DNA of 64,000 nt from Parastagonospora avenae f. sp. tritici 18332-5 (GCA_022559985.1 JAFJTR010000078.1:1-64000), one strand, 5' to 3'. Positions 1 through 11,963 are shown, counted from the first letter of the stretch. Numbers and translations: made by a program. Notes: generated by a model not told the origin, from the letters alone.

Positions 1-104
1 CGCAGCGCTCCATAGTCCCTAGGACTGCATGAGCTTCATTGTATGTATGCTAGCAATAGGTAGTACAATGTATATGATATAAAAAAAAAAAAAAAAAAAA
101 AAAA
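1..104 (+). mobile_element. LINE 3' end with poly-A tail (5' part outside window)
   Basis: The segment ends in GTACAATGTATATGATAT followed by a run of about 24 A. The same tail sequence recurs inverted at about 2239-2340 and direct at about 4711-5011 and 5629-5670, where it ends LINE fragments. This is therefore the 3' end of a non-LTR retrotransposon inserted in plus orientation. The rest of the element lies before the window. Confidence 0.75.
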
Positions 105-159
105 CTGTCTGTCTCTTCTTCCTTGCTGTCTATAATCGCCTTAAGCAATTACTAATTAG

Positions 160-361
160 TGTTAGTAGGTACTCGCACTAGTGCTGAAAGGAAATAACTA
201 TAATTGCATTATATTCAGTTGTATGTGTTGTGTGTTCTCGCTACGTAAGGATGCTACGGAGGTGTATATAGTCTGAAACGAGTAAGGCCAAAGTAGGATC
301 GGATCGGCTCGTTGGGCAGCGTTCAGCAACCGACGTCCCTACCGATACTCATAATCCGACA
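160..361 (+). repeat. LTR, family A (solo or relic)
   Basis: Starts TGTTAG and ends CCGACA, about 202 bp. It is a close relative of the LTRs at 1938-2138 (opposite orientation) and 5833-6032 (same orientation), and it carries the shared GCACTAGTGC palindrome near its start. Unlike the other copies, the flanking 5-mers (ATTAG and GATCT) do not match. It may be a rearranged end or have a decayed target duplication. Confidence 0.65.
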
Positions 362-493
362 GATCTAACCTTACTTTAGCTCGTTCTATCTAATACACTC
401 CCTTAGCTTAGAAGCTCTTTAAGTTAGATCTTATGCAATTATAAGGTCCTAAAGTTGTTCTTAAATTTCCTTAAGAGGTACAGTATTTATTAC

Positions 494-727
494 TGTCGGA
501 TCACGAGTATCGGTAGGTACATCACTTCCTCGTCGATATCTCTGTCACGCGATCAGGCGCACTGATCGCGGTTGCCCGAGCAGCGCTCAGACCAGAACCC
601 CTGAGACCTTCTCTTATGTAGTTCTCTTGTCGTCTCTTCAAATCAACCAAGTCAAAACCAACCGAACAGAATGCATTCCTAGTTATCGTTATTTCCTTTC
701 AGCACTAGTGCTAAGACCCTACCAACA
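494..727 (-). repeat. Solo LTR, family B, 5-bp target duplication ATTAC
   Basis: A 234-bp segment starts TGTCGG, ends CCAACA, and is flanked by ATTAC at 489-493 and 728-732. It is the same family as 11037-11270. No internal retrotransposon sequence is attached, so it is a solo LTR left by LTR-LTR recombination. Confidence 0.9.
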
Positions 728-1937
728 ATTACCTTATTTGCCTATATTATAACTAATCTAAGTTAGTAAAGGAAACTCTTCTATTTATTTCTTAGGAGTG
801 CCTTTATAAGGCTGTTAGCAATTATATCTACTAACTATATATATTCTACTTTAATCCTGCCTTCTGTTACCTCTTATTAGATCTAGTAATTGTAGATATT
901 AACGTGACGAAGTTTAGTATAGAGGCGAGAGATCTCTTTATTAACGAGTTGTATAGTTTATTTGTTATTATATTTTATAGTAACAGCGCGAGTATCCAGT
1001 TCGATCTGAAGTTCGCAGAGCAGCCTTGAGACGAAGAGCGCCTCCTTAGCTACCTGACAGAGCGAAAGTAGCTTAGCCTCAGTTGTTAATGTAGTGACAG
1101 TGTCTTGTTTGTTAGCTTTCTAGGCTTTAAGTCTGCTAAAAAGCTTAATAGCGTAACCTTATAAGCTCTTGCAGTCTAGTATATTATTAGCAAATTAAGC
1201 ATTGCTTGCGATCTAAAGTCTAGCATTGCCTCTATATTATAAGGCTAATTATTGTGTGCTCTAAAGATGTAGAAGCACTTAGTCTGCTGCGTCCTAATAA
1301 TCCGGTGCTAGGTAAGATAGAAACTAAGCTAATCAGGATGTTGCAAAAGCAATATCTAGCCTTATAGTGACTATAGCGAAAAGTAATGAACTAATCTTGC
1401 ATTAAAACCTATTAGTATTAGATAGAGTTGCTAAATCTTTTCTAGGATATAGTTCTATTACAGCTATTAGCGTGTTGTGTTAAAGACTTGTGTTGTCTAC
1501 TAGTTAGCTAATCTTTTCTAAGTAAGCAGCTTACAATAGCTGAATTTTGCGTATAGTTTAGTCCTGTAGAACTTCTATTCTAAGGAACTATTAGAGGTTA
1601 TTGCCTCTAGTAAGAGTGTACTTGTCCTGCAAGCGTTTAACTGCTTGTTAAGCCTTATATGATTTCTTATTATAGTATACAAGGATAATATTATAAACGT
1701 AAAAGAATATAATAACTCTATCCTTAATAAGATAGCACAACTTATAAGGCACAGGTTAAAATCCTAGCGCTCTTAATATCATCATAAATCCTTTCTGCTA
1801 GAGAAGTAGTAAGATGCAGAGACTATAAAGTGCCTTGTTAACTTATATAATTACTCTAGGCTTCTAGTAGCCTTAAGGCATTCTTATATAGACTTCTTAG
1901 TCTATCATTGCGTAGACGAATGCGTTTATAACGTCGT

Positions 1938-2138
1938 TGTCGGATTATGAGTATCGGTAGGGACGTCGGTTGCTGAACGCTGCCCAACGAGCCGATCTGA
2001 TCCTACTTCGGCCTCACTCGTTTCAGACCATATACACCTCCGTAGCATCCTCACGTAGCAAGAAGAACAACAAAGATCAATCGAATACAATGCAGTTATA
2101 GTTATTTCCTTTCGCACTAGTGCAAAGCCCTCCTAACA
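1938..2138 (-). repeat. Solo LTR, family A, 5-bp target duplication GTCGT
   Basis: A 201-bp segment from TGTCGG to TAACA is flanked by GTCGT at 1933-1937 and 2139-2143. It splits the minus-strand Copia reverse transcriptase at the YDV/INAFV position. Removing the LTR and one copy of the duplication restores the frame through that motif, so the insertion is later than the Copia element. Confidence 0.92.
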
Positions 2139-2238
2139 GTCGTATTGTTTAAGTTCTATGTCGTATTAAGCGACTATAGCTATTATTATTTAGAATAACT
2201 AGCTAGCGAGTGTAGCTGCGTAAGTGTCTTCCGATGTT

Positions 2239-2493
2239 TTTTTTTATATCATTTACATTGTACTACCTATTGCTAGCATACATATAATGAAGCTCATGCA
2301 GTCCTAGGGACTATGGAGCGCTGCGCATGCCTCGCTAATCCCTCTTTCCTAGGGTCCACGCTTAGTGCTATCAGCTGCAGTCTTTCACCTGCGTTGTGCA
2401 TTTCTGCCTGTCCTCTCTTTCTGCCTTTCTTTGCAATTTGACGTTGTTGTAGGCCCTTATAGGGCTCCTGCTGCCTACAGCCACCTAGCTGTA
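2239..2493 (-). mobile_element. 5'-truncated LINE fragment, minus strand
   Basis: It begins on the plus strand with a poly-T run (the complement of the LINE poly-A tail). It then matches the inverted 3' sequence of the LINE at 3789-5011 up to the CCACCTAGCT block at 2481-2490. A 13-bp imperfect target duplication (GTCTTCCGATGTT / GTCTTGCGATGTT) flanks it at 2226-2238 and 2494-2506. It lies in the minus-strand Copia just upstream of the reverse transcriptase AATLAS segment. Confidence 0.8.
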
Positions 2494-3788
2494 GTCTTGC
2501 GATGTTATGTTTTGTTGTTAATCACCTTAGACTACTAATTGCGCCTTGCACTTTAGCAAATAGTAGTACTTATTAAGCTTATAGGTATAAACCTATATAT
2601 AATTAAGGATCTGTTGTCCTGTTAGTCTCATACTCTTTAAAGGTACTTCTAACTATAATTTTATTTTTCAGTAGCTTATAAGGTGTTCTTGCTCTGCCTC
2701 TTAGAATAGTTCGCCTATAGGGTGTTCCTCCCGCTTTATACGGCATGTTAGCAGAGGTAGAAGCTGGCTTTAATAGGGCTTTAAGCTATTAGCAAGCATT
2801 CTTATTATCTTAGCCTTGTCTATATCTTCGCCTCTATATTTCCTAACACAGCTAGCTTATGTTTCTGCTATAAAAGCTATAGCTTATAGTTTTATCTCTG
2901 CAGACGCTCATTTAGTTAAATTTAATTAGTCTCTAGCTATTAACTGTGCAAGTAATGCAACAAGTAACAGTGTTGTTAGAGGAGTTAGGTAGTTATCCCT
3001 AATCTTCCGTCCTTAATAGTAACCTAGCAGATCTGCTGCGTCTTGTTACTCTAATAAGTCTGCTGCAGCTTTGTCTTTAAAAAACAAGTCTATCTATAGC
3101 TGTTTAGAAAGAGTTAATTACTTAATAGTTCTTATAAGCATAGCTATCTCCTAAAGTATGCTGTGCATAAGATTATCTATAAGATCCTCTACTTTCTTAT
3201 TAAATACTAACTCTTCGTTAAAGATAGCATCTTAGGTACCTATTACTTTGCTAAGCAAAGGTATCTATATTTAGTATATATTTAATAATTAGTATCTAAC
3301 ATAGTAGCTAATCTATGCTTTTAGATTAAGGCGCTGTAGGCGTGATTTGCTGTAGTAGGTGTTATCTGTTATTGCAAATGCCTTACAGCTGTAGGCTTTA
3401 AGATAACTAAGATAGGGTTTTTATAGTAATATAACAATCCTATTGCTAAAAGCAACTTGTGTAAAGAATATTTTGTATAAGGTCTTATATTAATTTACTT
3501 AGTTTAGCATTTAATTATTAAGGTATATAGCAGCTCTTATAACCTTAGGCTACAGCTCCTAGGATAGGTTAGCGTTAAGTCGCATCGCGCGAGCTTTCTC
3601 CTTGTTCACACCCCCTAAGCGTTCTGCGCCTCTATTTTGTGCTTGTGTATTAGGTATAGAAGGCTTAATAACAATCCCTTAAGTAGCTAACTACCTTTCT
3701 ATTTCTAGTTTAATTATAGCGATTTTATTATTAGCCTTAATTGTTTTAATAGATATACTATAATAGTTCTTAATAAATAGGATAAAAT

Positions 3789-5011
3789 CAGCCTGGGAGA
3801 GAAACTTGAGATTATGGATGCAAAGCTTATTGCAGCCTATTAAGCTCTTAGAAACCTACGCTAAGAACTATAGGGAGAGGAGATACACGTCTTTATAGAC
3901 AGCTAGGCTGCTCTAAAAAGACTATAGAACATCTCCCTTATAGGTAGCTAAAGAGTTTATTACGAGATTACAGAGCTGTGCAAGCAGCTATCTAGGCAGA
4001 ACAAAGTCTCTATATCCTAGGTGCCAGGACACAGAGAAATCTAAGGCAACGAACATGCAGATAGGCTAGCTAAGGCAGGCCTTAAGCAGATAATAAAGGA
4101 CCTTATTACTTCTCTAAGCTATCTTAAGAGAAAGGCTAAAGAGGAGATCCTAGCAAGATAGAAGCAAGAGTGGAAAGATGCTAGGCCTGCAGAGAAAGGC
4201 AGGGCCTATAGCAGGGCTACCTAGGAAAGACCTAAAGTCGCGTATAAGATGCAGCTGCTCTTTAGCCCTAAGAGGGTGCTAGCTGCCTACTACTAGCTTA
4301 AGCTAGGAAAGGGCTTCTTTAAGCAATTTTCTAAAGCGATAGGCAAGGATAATAAAGGAGAACGCTTTAGCAGCTGCAGAGCATTGCAGACGCTAGAACA
4401 CCTTCTTCTATAATGCAAGCATTATATAAAGGAGCAAAAAAGGATATTAAAAAGGCTAGATATGCCTACTACTATGCTATAAAAATTATTTAGTACTATA
4501 AAGAGAAGTGCTACTTTAATAGACGTTCTAAAGGAAATAGAGATTGCTATAGCTAGGTGGCTGTAGGCAGCAGGAGCCCTATAAGGGCTAGCAACAACGT
4601 TAAAATTGCAAAGAAAGGCAGAAAGAGAGGACAGGCAGAAATGCACAACGCAGGTGAAAGACTGCAGCTGATAGCACTAAGCGTGGACCCTAGGAAAGAT
4701 GGATTAGCGAGGCATGCGCAGCGCTGCATAGTCCCTAGGACTGCATAAGCTTCATTATATGTATGCTAGCAATAGGTAGTACAATGTAAATGTTGGTAGG
4801 CCTTGTACGATCGTACGGGTGAATAACAACAACGAGGTTCTTCTGGTAACTAGTATTAGTATTCTGTTTTAATCTTTGAACGAGGGTGCTGCAAAAGTAT
4901 ACCTAAGCTCGGCGCAAGTCGGACTGATGTAGGATCGAGGCGGGTATCTTGCGCAGCGTCAGGTGATAGGATCTGTGTATACCGACAGTAAATGATATAT
5001 AAAAAATAAAA
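3789..5011 (+). mobile_element. 5'-truncated LINE (Tad1/RNase H type), degenerate
   Basis: Plus-strand translation, with RIP-type stops, shows an RNase H domain. FIDSxAALKRL lies near 3890, VPGHREI near 4020 and GNEHADRLAKAGLKQ near 4045-4085. A C-terminal cysteine/histidine segment (CRALQTLEHLLLxCKHY) follows near 4377-4430, then a non-coding tail and an A-rich 3' end. A 13-bp target duplication AATAGGATAAAAT sits at 3776-3788 and 5012-5024, so this is a 5'-truncated insertion into the minus-strand Copia integrase. A solo LTR at 4791-4987 interrupts the tail. Confidence 0.85.
4791..4987 (+). repeat. Solo LTR inside LINE tail, target duplication GTAAA
   Basis: A 197-bp segment starts TGTTGGTAGG, ends CCGACA, and is flanked by GTAAA at 4786-4790 and 4988-4992. 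Deleting it rejoins the LINE tail GTACAATGTAAATGATATA exactly as in the other tail copies. It shares only its termini with families A and B. Confidence 0.9.
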
Positions 5012-5628
5012 AATAGGATAAAATAAAGAGCGCCTTAATAATCAATTTCGCTGTCTAGTTGTCAGTAAAGTAGAGGTCCTATTGCATCTTAGAGAACTTA
5101 TTAGTAATAAGCATCTAATTCTTCTAAGTAACTGCTTAGTGCTCGTATAAATAGAAGTTAATGCTAAGCCTCTCTCTAGGTCTGTCGTTGTTAATTCGTA
5201 GGGCACAGCTTATTTATTGTCTTAATTTTACTTTTCTATAAGAATTATACTCTACAGTTATAATGCTCTTAATGCGCACTCCCTTAGTTTGCTGCATAAG
5301 GTGCTCGACAGATGCTAGGCTAGGATGGCCTAGTCTCTTATGCTATAGCAAGGCCGTAACTCTCTGTAGTCCTTGTTTTATTCTTATTATAATCTTGCGC
5401 GTATAGAAAGAGGCAGATAGTAGTAGTTTATATTCTAGCACCTATTATCTATGCATTTCTATCATAATTCTAATAACTCTGTTCTTAACTTCTTAAAGAG
5501 TAGTTAGGTCTAATTTCGTGTCCTACTATATCCTCTTAAGCCTTAACAGTCAGAATAATACTAGGTTGCATAGCAATTCTAGGCAAATAGCTATATTATG
5601 TAGTATTAACGTATATATATTGTTGTTA

Positions 5629-5670
5629 GGCAATAGGTAGTACGATGTAAATGATATAAAAGAAATAAAA
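5629..5670 (+). mobile_element. Minimal 42-bp LINE tail insertion
   Basis: Only the last 42 bp of the LINE (GGCAATAGGTAGTACGATG, then an A-rich end) are present. They are flanked by a perfect 10-bp direct repeat ATTGTTGTTA at 5619-5628 and 5671-5680. This is a severely 5'-truncated target-primed insertion. Confidence 0.8.
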
Positions 5671-5832
5671 ATTGTTGTTATTTTCTAGGGCTAGGTTAAT
5701 TGATCTACAACCCTTAATCTATATCTTTAAGTTGCTAGCCTAAACATAGTCTCTTAATATAGGTTATTAGAAGTTATATACGCAGTTAGGATCGTTCGTG
5801 ATATAGCACGTCGTTCCTAAATTAAGGATAGA

Positions 5833-6032
5833 TGTTGGGAGGGCTTTGCACTAGTGCGAAAGGAAATAACTATAACTGCATTGTATTCGATTGATCTTTG
5901 TTGTTCTTCTTGCTACGTGAGGATGCTACGGAGGTGTATATGGTCTGAAACGAGTGAGGCCGAAGTAGGTCGGATCGGCTCGTTGGGCAGCGTTCAGCAA
6001 CCGACGTCCCTACCGATACTCATAATCCGACA
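5833..6032 (+). repeat. Solo LTR, family A, target duplication ATAGA
   Basis: A 200-bp segment from TGTTGGGAGG to ATAATCCGACA is flanked by ATAGA at 5828-5832 and 6033-6037. It is an inverted near-copy of 1938-2138. It lies in the upstream (gag-side) part of the minus-strand Copia relic. Confidence 0.92.
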
Positions 6033-6254
6033 ATAGATGACTTTCGTAGCAGGTAATTAGCTGCGTTCTCTCTGTTTGCCGTAGCGCTGAAAACTGCCTT
6101 AAGAACTGTAATCTTCTAGCTCTCTAGTTATTCTTTAAGGATCTTAGGCGTTAGTATGTGCGATTGTTTTACAGCTAGTGTTCTTACTTAGGTTCTACTT
6201 TATCTGCAAATTAACCTTTAAAACGTTGTATCTTTTTTATATTTAAATTTAATA

Positions 6255-6660
6255 ACGTAAGCAGCAACTGAACCGCCCGGGTAACTGAAACGCCCACCTT
6301 CTTAAGCAACCCATCTTTGCATAACTATAACTTAACACTATAATAAGATATAATAGTGTATAGTAGCTCAAATTAATTGCTTAATTCTGCTATATTATTC
6401 TTACACATACGCTTATTGTGCCCTGCCTTACTACACCTCCTACAGTGCTAAGAACCCTCTCTACTGCCACCTGTTCGCACCCTCTCCTCACGCCTCTCTG
6501 CCTTAACCAGCGCTTCAGCATCCCTACGCTTAATAATTTCCTGTGCCTCTTGCTGTGATAGGGTACCTCTATACTAGATCTACTTCTTTGTACTAGTTTT
6601 ACGCTTAGAAGTAGCTTTATTTACTGCTTAAAGTCTCACTATCTTAGCTGCTATAAGCAC
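6255..6660 (-). mobile_element. Pogo/Fot1-type DNA transposon remnant, C-terminal end
   Basis: Minus-strand translation of about 6401-6600 gives a charged, arginine-rich stretch (SQQEAQEIIKRRDAEALVK). It is followed by a CRRCSKAGHNKRMC zinc-knuckle-like end, the usual C-terminus of one group of fungal pogo transposases. Beyond the coding end a 13-bp motif occurs twice, AACTGAACCGCCC at 6266-6278 and AACTGAAACGCCC at 6283-6295, 17 bp apart, as expected of terminal transposase-binding repeats. The DDE core is absent. Confidence 0.6.
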
Positions 6661-9239
6661 CTAGGTATACACTTGTCAGATATGAGCAAGGCTGGCTGCA
6701 TCACAGGCTCAGCTGGAATAGAACTGCATAGAATAGACCGCGCAGCTAGTCGCACAAGGGCGGGGGATAAAAGCCACCTGTTCATGGATTAGACAAGACA
6801 AGGACACTTAATTACTTTAATAATTAACATTATTAAGAATATTTTTAATCTAATAATTAAGAGTCTTATTACCTCTACTAAAACGCTACTAAATGCAATA
6901 GCAACCTAATTAACGCAGGACATAACTACTGTGCTAAGAGATTACATAAACTAGATAACCTAGATTTCTTAGCTGCAAGCGCGCTGCGTAGTCTATAAGA
7001 TCTAGAATCAGATAGACCTAGATTTAACAACAATTCCTACACTAGAACTAATAATACCTTAACCTCTATTAGTAGCTAACTATACACTAGCAGCAAATGT
7101 ACTAAGTGCAACATAAGCCTCTAAGCTATCTACACAGGGGATAAAGGCCTTTAAGGAGGACTAGGAGCAATATAAGATGCTTGAGGGACACTTTAGGAAT
7201 ACTATGCTAATCTACTAAGCTAAAAACAAGAGCACGCAGCATATAGTAGCCTTTATCTAGTTAACTGTAACACCTTACCTACAGCGCACGTGCTGCCTAC
7301 TAAGCCTCTCACTCTGCTAGTAGATCACTAACCTTAAAAACACTACAGGCGTTAATAGTAATTAGGAAAGAGAAGAAGCACAGACAAGATACTATGCTAT
7401 ACTTAAGCTGCTTACACGACTATTAGCATAGGATAACTAGCTAGCTAAATATAATTAAGCTACTACTAAGGCAGAGATATATAGCATAGCTAAGATATCT
7501 TAGATTACAGCAATTATAAAGGACTTTATATTAGCTATGCAAAAGGCAGTGCCTATATAGACAGCCCTGTTTTAAGCAGGGCGCTACGAAGCAGGCATAA
7601 CTAGGAGGGAGATGATAAAACGCTTCTAAGAATATATAATAACGACATATCTACTTAGGCCTAAGCATAGAGCTGGCCTTATAGTTAATAAAGCTTTATA
7701 TCTTGCTAATAGTAGTATAACTACCTAGAGCATTAAGATAGATACTTCTATTACAGAAAACGCACTATCTAAATAAGATAATACTTGCAATTATAGTAAG
7801 AATCTAAGAAAACGCGCACATAATAAGCACGTAACTTAAATAGCTAAATGCCCTGCCTATAAATAACAGCACAGCATTAATAATTACTAGTATATTAACA
7901 CTAAATAAGCACCTAAGTAGTAGACAGCAAATAAGCAGATTAAATCTCTTGCAGCACTTAAGAAGAAGCATAATACTACTTTAATTAGCGCACTTAGAGG
8001 CTAGAGCTAAGCTCGCTCTTACTCTAGCCCTACCTTACTTTATATTAAGAAGTTACATATACTAACTCTAACAATCTAAGAGCTAGAAAAAGAATAATAA
8101 CTTAAGGGCAAGAAGGTTACTACTATCAGCGCTGATCTTTATGCAGCTTTCTAAGCTAGCTTAAGCTACAACTATCTACTAAGGTTTTCCTTTATCTTAG
8201 ACTTAGGCATAACCTATTATATTACTAACACACTATAATATATATACTACTTTAGGCTATCTATACAAGGAGACTTTATCTAGGCAGGAAACACAAAGGT
8301 ATAGGTAACAGGATATAGCTTAATTACCCTGCACTTAAGCAGCAAAGGACAGACAATAAGCATAACACTGCAGGACGTGGCTATCTGTCCTAATCTACTC
8401 TGCAACCTTGTCTCCTTCTGCTTACTTAGGCAGTCTAGCATCTAGTAAGATACCCAGCTAGAGCTTACTACTCTTAGGAAATTAGATAGTTTAATTATTA
8501 TTAAGGTTACTAAAATCTATAGCTAATAGGTCCTAGAATACAATCTAGCTGCGCAAGCTACCTTCTACACGCACACTATCTTAAGGACAGCACGAGCGAC
8601 GCAGAGAGCCTCTGCAGTCACCTGGCACAAGAGGCTTAGCTACCCAGGCCCTGCAGCAATCGAACACCTCGTGCAGCAGGCTGAGGGGTTGCGCATCAAA
8701 GGCATTACTACAGCTGAGTGCAACGCATGCAGCAAGGCTAAGGCTAAGTAGCAGATACGACATGCACTACGCAATAACAACACTAAAGGACTAGGAGAGA
8801 GACTAGCTATTAACTTCTACTTATATAAGGTATAATCTATTACTAAGGAGAAGTTGCAAATGCTTATTATAGACAGATTCTTAGGCCTCTAGTAGGATAT
8901 CTACTTTACAGATAACTATATAGCAGCTTTAATTATTGCTAAGCTTACTAACTTTAATCTCTTTCTAAAGAACTACTTTAATATTACTATTAAAGTTATT
9001 AAATTAGATAATAAGATTATAACTGTTAAGCCTTAGGTACAACAATAGCTTAAAACTAAAGGTATTATTATTAAGCCTTTAGCACTAGATACATAAGCCT
9101 AGAATAATAGAGCTGAACGCTTAGGGGGTGTAAACAAGGAGAAAGCACGAGCAATAAGGCTAGATGCTAACCTCTCCTAGGAACTGTGGCTAGAAGTCAC
9201 AAGAGCTGCAGTATACCTATATAACAGAACACTAAACTA

Positions 9240-9490
9240 TAGTAATAACTAGAAAACACCTTATAAGATCTTCTTTACACACACTGCTTCTAGTAATAGC
9301 AGAATTACCTTAGTTATCTTAAGGCATATAGGTGCAAAGCCTTTGTAATGTCTAATAATACGCTAATAACTAGAAGACTCTATATAAGATCTTCTTTATA
9401 TATATTGTTTTTAACAATAGAATAGTGACATTACTTTAAAAACTAAACCTTACTTACCTTAAGGCATACAGGTGCAAAGCGTTTATAATA
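9240..9490 (+). repeat. Internal tandem duplication of about 122 bp in the plus-strand Copia
   Basis: Two adjacent copies begin TAATAACTAGAA at about 9242 and 9365. Both run through AAGATCTTCTTTA and end near CTTAAGGCATA(T/C)AGGTGCAAAG. They encode the post-integrase NWKTPYKIFF to LRHIGAKP segment twice. The copies differ by substitutions and small indels. Confidence 0.7.
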
Positions 9491-10528
9491 AGCAGTGACA
9501 CCTATAGAGGTATATTAAGACTTTAACGCCTCGACCCTAAAGCATAGATTAGATACCTTGTAAGATACTAATTATTAAACATCTACTGCATCTATATCCT
9601 ATTGCTTAGTAAAGTTATTAGCACCTGCAATATAGTATTTAATAAGCAAACTATCTTTAATAGCACAATTAAGGACCTTATAGATAACCTTATGCATAAT
9701 ACTCTTAAAGAGATAGCTACTTATATAAGGACTATTAAACTGCCCACTCTAAGCATTAATGTAGAGACTGACTTGTTCTACGAGGATGAGCCTACTAAGG
9801 ATTAAACAAATCCCTAGGACAAAGTAGACCCACTAGGCTACTATTAAGGCAGGAAGATTAGGGATTAATACCCGACTCCGCTATCTACACCGCCACTAGC
9901 AGCACTGCTTGCAGGACTAATAGCTAGACATATAGATTCGATACTACACAGATTATCTATAAAAATAACACTACATAGGTTATTAAAAATATTCTATAGG
10001 CAGCAGCCTTTATAGCAGGAGCTTAAGCCAGGAGAGTTAGGAAGTATAGAGGAGAAACAATGGACAAGGCTAAAATGCAAAGGATGCTTGCTAAAGGCTT
10101 GAAGCCCTATTATAGCCAGCTTCTACCTCTACTAATCTACTAAACTAAGCTTAAGACTTATCTAATAGGGGATTAGAGTAAGCCTACCTACAGAGTTATA
10201 AACAGATAAAATCTTAGAGAGAAGTACTCCTTAAATTAATTAAACTAACAGGCTAACAGATCTTAGACTGCATATAGGTGTACACGTATAAACTTAATAA
10301 ATATTACTAGTTTATTAAGTGCAAGGTATAACTAGTTGTCTAAGGCAATTAACAGCGAAACATTATATTACAGGATATATACGCTGCTACGTTAGTAAGC
10401 TGCTTGCTTAGGATGCTTATAGCTATTGCAGCTAAGCATAACCTTAAACTTAAATAATACAACGTAACTAATGCATTTGTTTATACGACAATAGACTAAG
10501 AGATATACATGCAGATGCCCTAAGGCTA

Positions 10529-10859
10529 TGTCACGAGAGGCAACGAGCAGGAACGTCAGAGCTTGCGGGGAAGCTTGATTAGTATACTACATACAGGTCT
10601 TAGGTGTAATACAAGACGTTGTGTGCAGAACAGAGCAAGGTACGGAGGCAGAAAGGAATATAAACAGGGGATAGCTCGAGCGCAGACGCTAAGCCTACGC
10701 GGAGATAGTCAGGAGGCGCACCGGCGGTTCTGCGGTTGCTAGCGATCAGAGCCTTTTGCAGAGCAGGACTGTGGAGTGCTGCAGAGTATAGTAGCCACCT
10801 GTGTAGTGTGGTACTGTCGAGTATAGTAGTCTGGGGTGTCAGGGTACGTTACCGTGACA
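10529..10859 (+). repeat. Solo LTR, family C, target duplication GGCTA
   Basis: A 331-bp segment from TGTCACGAGAGG to ACCGTGACA is flanked by GGCTA at 10524-10528 and 10860-10864. It interrupts Copia reverse transcriptase directly after the QMPxGY motif. Excision rejoins the frame to KKKGTILQ. An inverted, about 97% identical copy is at 11352-11682. Confidence 0.93.
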
Positions 10860-11036
10860 GGCTACAAGAAGAAAGGGACGATCCTTCAAGTCTAGAAGGC
10901 ACTATATAGTCTGCGCATTTCACCCCTGCTATAGCAGAAGGAGTTCATATTAACCCTTAAGGCTCTAGGCTTTATAACAGTCCTGCACAAGCTATGCTAT
11001 ATAATTAAAGACAGCATTATTATTTTCTTCTACATA

Positions 11037-11270
11037 TGTCGGATCACAAGTATCGTCAATATCCCAACTACGCAACCAGGCGCACTGATCTCGGTCACGC
11101 GGTCAGACGCGCTGATCGCGGCGTCCGAGCAGCGCTCAGACCAGAACCCCTGAGCCCATCTCTTCTGTAGTTCTCCTCCTTAGTACAATGAAAACAACAA
11201 CCAACCGAACAGAATGCATTCCTAGTTATCGTTATTTCCTTTCAGCACTAGTGCTAAGACCCTACCAACA
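11037..11270 (-). repeat. Solo LTR, family B, target duplication ACATA/ACGTA
   Basis: A 234-bp segment from TGTCGG to CCAACA matches 494-727 in length and orientation. The flanks are ACATA at 11032-11036 and ACGTA at 11271-11275. The single mismatch is a G/A transition, as RIP would produce after insertion. The LTR splits the Copia YVDD-type motif (FFY | VDNIIVAYDK). Confidence 0.88.
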
Positions 11271-11351
11271 ACGTAGATAATATTATCGTTGCGTACGATA
11301 AATAATATACTAAAGAAGCAGACTATGCAGTTAAGCTTCTCTAGGAAAAAT

Positions 11352-11682
11352 TGTCACGGTAACGTACCCTGACACCCCAGACTACTATACTCGACGGTAC
11401 CACACTACACAGGTGGCTACTATACTCTGCAGCACTCCACAGTCCTGCTCTGCAAAAGGCTCTGATCGCTGGCAACCGCAGAACCGCCGGTGCGCCTCCT
11501 GACTATCTCTGCGTAGGCTTAGCGTCCGCGCTCAAGCCATCCCCTGTTTATATTCCTTTCTGCCTCCGTACCTTGCTCTGTTCTGCACACAACGTCTTGT
11601 ATTACACCTAAGACCTGTACATAGTATACTAATCAAGCTTCCCTGCAAGCTCTGACGTTCCTGCTCGTTGCCTCTCGTGACA
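11352..11682 (-). repeat. Solo LTR, family C, target duplication AAAAT
   Basis: A 331-bp segment from TGTCACGG to TCTCGTGACA is flanked by AAAAT at 11347-11351 and 11683-11687. It is the inverted counterpart of 10529-10859, and all of the roughly nine differences I see are transitions. Excision restores the Copia frame EKYTITGGYNL. Confidence 0.93.
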
Positions 11683-11755
11683 AAAATATACTATAACCGG
11701 GGGATATAATCTCTAATAGTTCCTAGGCGTGGAGGTTATCTAACAACGAGACTAG

Positions 11756-11963
11756 TGTAAGAGGTCAAAGGTTGTAGGCGTAAGACAGTGCACAAATAAA
11801 CAAGTCGATCGCAGAGCAAGAAGTAGTATTGTACTTAGACGAATCACTGCTGAACCTGTAGTGATTCCGTCCAGACTAAATAGACCAGGGCTGCCAAGGC
11901 CCAGGTGACTTAGCGCCGTCCCAGGGTACCTCGTCCCGTGACGAAACGTCCCAAGTCCTGACA
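11756..11963 (+). repeat. Solo LTR, family D, target duplication ACTAG
   Basis: A 208-bp segment from TGTAAGAGG to AGTCCTGACA is flanked by ACTAG at 11751-11755 and 11964-11968. It interrupts Copia between the FLGVEVI block and the HLSxLAYINKI block. A short open frame inside it is not a gene. Confidence 0.9.

Larger units (their letters stand above)
362..6240 (-). mobile_element. RIP-degraded Copia-type retrotransposon, minus strand, with nested insertions
   Basis: On the minus strand, stop-riddled Copia polyprotein pieces appear in the expected order. A GAG-pre-integrase stretch (LWHKRLGHP) lies near 5330 and integrase (QNRGAERLGGVNKEK) near 3560-3620. Reverse transcriptase (NAFVYA, then DxEVYIRMPxGY) lies near 1860-1930. 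Later pieces decay toward 727 and below. The reading frame resumes after removal of each insertion: LINEs at 2239-2493, 3789-5011 and 5629-5670, and solo LTRs at 494-727, 1938-2138 and 5833-6032. The stops are mostly TAG/TAA where CAG, CAA or TGG is expected, the RIP signature. No intact ORF remains. Both outer ends are approximate, and no own LTR was identified. Confidence 0.75.

Noticed and set aside
1926..2117. 63-codon frame and its near-copy at 5854-6036 as small genes
   Set aside because: Both lie within or overlap family A solo LTRs, and the similarity is repeat-driven.
4557..4748. Open frame in the LINE tail as a gene
   Set aside because: It overlaps the LINE C-terminus and 3' tail that recurs elsewhere inverted, so no independent gene is supported.
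9602..9805. 67-codon open frame as an independent gene
   Set aside because: It lies between integrase and reverse transcriptase of the Copia relic in the same frame, so it is a surviving piece of the polyprotein.
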